Assembly (NCBI GenBank): GCA_902633185.1
Contig: CACPFN010000001.1
Coordinates: 95,971 to 159,970 of the forward strand
Source of the DNA: an uncultured Pelagibacteraceae bacterium
GTDB taxonomy: Bacteria; Pseudomonadota; Alphaproteobacteria; Pelagibacterales; Pelagibacteraceae
Direction: 5' to 3'
Length of the DNA stretch: 64,000 nt
Of the stretch, positions 61,839-64,000 are shown piece after piece. The position numbers and the translations under genes are program-made. Under the pieces are notes generated by a model. That model ran no database searches and was not told the DNA's origin. It saw only the letters and a program-made list of their open reading frames with translations. Each line of letters opens with the position of its first letter. The first letter of the stretch is position 1.

Positions 61839-63128
61839 TTATTTAAATGGATCTATTAAAAGAATGGTATCTTCCCTCTCTGGACTTGTTGAAATACTTG
61901 ATATTTTTGTTTCAATGAACTCTTCAATAGCTTTTACGTAAATTTTTGCATTATTAGGTAAATCTTCAAATTCTTTAATACCCTGAGTTTTAGATTTCCA
62001 ACCCTCAAATTTTTTATAAACTGGTTTGACATTTAATTGATCTTCAACAGCAGCAGGAAAATAATCTATTTCTTTGCCGTTTAGTTCGTAAGCTACACAA
62101 AGATTTATTTCATCGAGTTCATCTAAAACATCCAATTTTGTTAATGCTATTCCATCAATACCTGAAATCTTTATAGTTTGTCTAACTAGAACTCCATCAA
62201 ACCAGCCGCATCTTCTTTTTCTGCTGGTGACAGTTCCAAATTCGTGTCCCTTTTCACCTAAATGATTACCAATATCATCTGTGAGTTCTGTTGGAAAAGG
62301 TCCTTCGCCTACCCTTGTTGTGTATGCTTTTGTAATTCCTAATACATAGTTTATTGAATTTGGACCACATCCAGATCCTGTTGCTGCTGAAGCTGCTACT
62401 GTATTAGATGAAGTTACATATGGATATGTCCCATGATCCACATCAAGTAATATTCCTTGAGCTCCTTCAAATAAAATTTTTTTATTTTCTGATTTAAATT
62501 GATCTATCTTTCTCCAAACAGGAGCTGAATATTTTAATATATTTGGGGCTATTTTTAATAAGTCCTCAACTAGTTTATCTTTTTCATATATTGGCTTACC
62601 CAATCCCTTTCGGATAGCATTATGATGTTCTAAAACTACAGCCAGTCTATTTTCTAGATTTTTTTTGGATGCAAGGTCCATTACTCTTATAGATCTTCGT
62701 CCAACTTTATCTTCATAAGCGGGACCAATTCCTCTTCTGGTAGTTCCAATTTTTGATTTACCTGCAGAGTCTTCCCTTATTTCATCCATCTCTCTATGAA
62801 ATGGTAAAATTAGTGTGGCAGCCTCAGATAAAATCAGATTATTTTCATTGATTTCTACAGCTTTAGATTTAGCTTCCTCGATTTCATCTAGCAGCGCCCA
62901 TGGATCTACTACAACTCCATTTCCTATAATAGAAATTTTATTTTTTCTGACAATCCCAGATGGCAACAATCTCAGTTTATAAGTAACACCATCTATAACC
63001 AAGGTGTGACCTGCATTATGTCCTCCTTGGAATCTAACAACAACGTCTGCTTCACTGGATAACCAGTCAACTATTTTTCCTTTTCCCTCATCTCCCCACT
63101 GTGATCCAACTACGACTACATTATTCAT
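61839..63128 (-). CDS. purA: Adenylosuccinate synthetase PurA
   Basis: The 429-residue protein has the GTP loop [13 protein letters not shown], the GHNAGHT switch, [35 protein letters not shown] and GFPTELTD-type GPFPTELTD, plus the C-terminal [11 protein letters not shown]. It converts IMP and aspartate to adenylosuccinate. It follows thiD with a 4-base overlap. Confidence 0.98.
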   Translation of the reverse strand: MNNVVVVGSQWGDEGKGKIVDWLSSEADVVVRFQGGHNAGHTLVIDGVTYKLRLLPSGIVRKNKISIIGNGVVVDPWALLDEIEEAKSKAVEINENNLILSEAATLILPFHREMDEIREDSAGKSKIGTTRRGIGPAYEDKVGRRSIRVMDLASKKNLENRLAVVLEHHNAIRKGLGKPIYEKDKLVEDLLKIAPNILKYSAPVWRKIDQFKSENKKILFEGAQGILLDVDHGTYPYVTSSNTVAASAATGSGCGPNSINYVLGITKAYTTRVGEGPFPTELTDDIGNHLGEKGHEFGTVTSRKRRCGWFDGVLVRQTIKISGIDGIALTKLDVLDELDEINLCVAYELNGKEIDYFPAAVEDQLNVKPVYKKFEGWKSKTQGIKEFEDLPNNAKIYVKAIEEFIETKISSISTSPEREDTILLIDPFK

Positions 63129-63937
63129 CTAAATTTCTTTTCTATATTAAAACTATTTAAATGGTTAATTGGTCCATTTCCTTTTCCAAAGTTTGGTCTT
63201 GTTTTAATGGCATTGTTTACATATCTAATACCTAACTCACAAGATTTCTTTAGAGTTTTTCCACATCCATAATATGTTGCGATTGCACTTGATAACGTAC
63301 ATCCTGTTCCATGTGTATTTTTTGTTTTAATTTTTTTATTTGTAAATATTTTAGATTCTTTTTTATTTACAAAAATATCTGTCAAGTTTTTAGAACTTAA
63401 ATGACCACCTTTAATTAAAACATTTTTTGCACCTAAATCTAATAATATTTTAGCAGCATTTTTCATATCCAAGATAGATTTTATTCTTATTTTAGTTAGT
63501 ATTTCTGCTTCTGGAATATTTGGTGTTATTAAATCAACTTTTTTTATTAGTTTTTTTTTCAAAACTAAAATAGCTTTATTATCGATAAGTTTTGTACCAC
63601 CTTTGGCTACCATGACAGGATCTAATATTATCTTTTTTAAATTTGATTTTTTTATTGATTTTATTACTGAATTTATAACTTGGGTAGAATGCAGCATTCC
63701 TATTTTTACTGAGTCTGGCTTAATATCTTTTGAAGTAAATTCAATTTGACTAGAAATTTCTTTAATAGGTATTGGTATTATAGACTTAACACCTGTAGTA
63801 TTCTGAACTGTAACAGCTGTTATCGCTGTCATAGCGTAAGAACCAAGAGAAGTAACTGATTTAATATCTCCTTGAATACCTGCTCCTCCAGAGGAGTCTG
63901 ATCCTGCAATTATTAATATTTTAGATTTGATTTTCAA
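63125..63937 (-). CDS. thiD: Hydroxymethylpyrimidine (phosphate) kinase ThiD
   Basis: The 270-residue ribokinase-fold protein has [65 protein letters not shown], and the anion hole [20 protein letters not shown]. It phosphorylates HMP for thiamine synthesis. The start appears to be TTG at 63937: a stop lies in frame 21 bases further upstream and no ATG or GTG is available without losing the first strand. Marine bacteria lacking thiC depend on this kinase to use imported HMP. Confidence 0.94.
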   Translation of the reverse strand: MKIKSKILIIAGSDSSGGAGIQGDIKSVTSLGSYAMTAITAVTVQNTTGVKSIIPIPIKEISSQIEFTSKDIKPDSVKIGMLHSTQVINSVIKSIKKSNLKKIILDPVMVAKGGTKLIDNKAILVLKKKLIKKVDLITPNIPEAEILTKIRIKSILDMKNAAKILLDLGAKNVLIKGGHLSSKNLTDIFVNKKESKIFTNKKIKTKNTHGTGCTLSSAIATYYGCGKTLKKSCELGIRYVNNAIKTRPNFGKGNGPINHLNSFNIEKKFR

Positions 63938-64000
63938 TTTACTGAATAGATTTTTTAATTATATTAACGCACATTTTATTTAAACTAGTGTCCTCCGACT
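63938..64000. other. AT-rich intergenic end of window
   Basis: These 63 bases precede thiD. No riboswitch core, tRNA or coding start can be supported. The final ~13 bases are more GC-rich and could begin another element that lies outside the window. Confidence 0.5.

Noticed and set aside
63938..64000. TPP riboswitch upstream of thiD
   Set aside because: None of the conserved TPP-aptamer core sequences is present in the 63 bases available.

Overview
The window looks like a chromosome segment of a SAR11-type (Pelagibacter-like) marine alphaproteobacterium. The DNA is strongly AT-rich. Neighbouring genes mostly overlap by 1-14 bases or sit a few bases apart, and no insertion sequence, prophage or CRISPR array is visible. 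The tmRNA gene is circularly permuted, as in alphaproteobacteria. ThyX is present as a flavin-dependent thymidylate synthase, and the biosynthetic genes are single-copy housekeeping types. The assignment to SAR11 is my inference from these traits and the gene set, not a database result.

Bases 1-18310 hold a type IV pilus locus in two divergent arms. The minus arm (read right to left from 7137) encodes a PilM-PilN fusion, PilO, a PilP-like protein, a secretin lipoprotein, the PilB ATPase and PilC (cut by the window edge). The plus arm encodes the PilT retraction ATPase, four pilin-like proteins (FimT/GspH, PilV, PilW and PilX types), an unrecognised secreted protein, a large PilY1 tip-adhesin-like protein and an 865-residue beta-helix outer-membrane-like protein. 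Next, on the minus strand, come a TgpA-like transglutaminase, a DUF58 protein, a MoxR ATPase and the prepilin peptidase PilD (18299-22750).

Bases 22919-41016 are core functions. A GAF-SpoIIE phosphatase is followed by a long minus-strand run: hflK-hflC-DUF2065-degP-miaA, ilvB-ilvN-ilvC-leuA (branched-chain amino acids), then mreB-mreC-mreD-mrdA-rodA (rod shape). mrp and thyX follow. Between 41026 and 41461 lie a two-piece tmRNA and tRNA-Leu(GAG). Then come nadA-nadC, sppA-glyQ-glyS-ppdK, ispB, pdxH, aroC, xseB-ispA-dxs, a Sua5/TsaC protein, a two-gene ABC-2 exporter, tRNA-Arg(TCG), rluD, rpoH, a second autotransporter-like protein, purA and thiD.

The part that looks least described is the pilus locus. 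In the PilY1-like protein a roughly 295-residue NHL-like six-bladed propeller appears to be inserted into the von Willebrand A domain directly after its metal-binding DxSxS motif. PilM and PilN are fused so that the PilM-binding INLLP peptide lies in cis. The last gene of the arm encodes a beta-helix passenger plus barrel that ends in a coiled-coil tail rather than a barrel strand. Together these suggest a pilus-linked adhesion or uptake system that is elaborate for such a compact genome; its role cannot be read from sequence alone.
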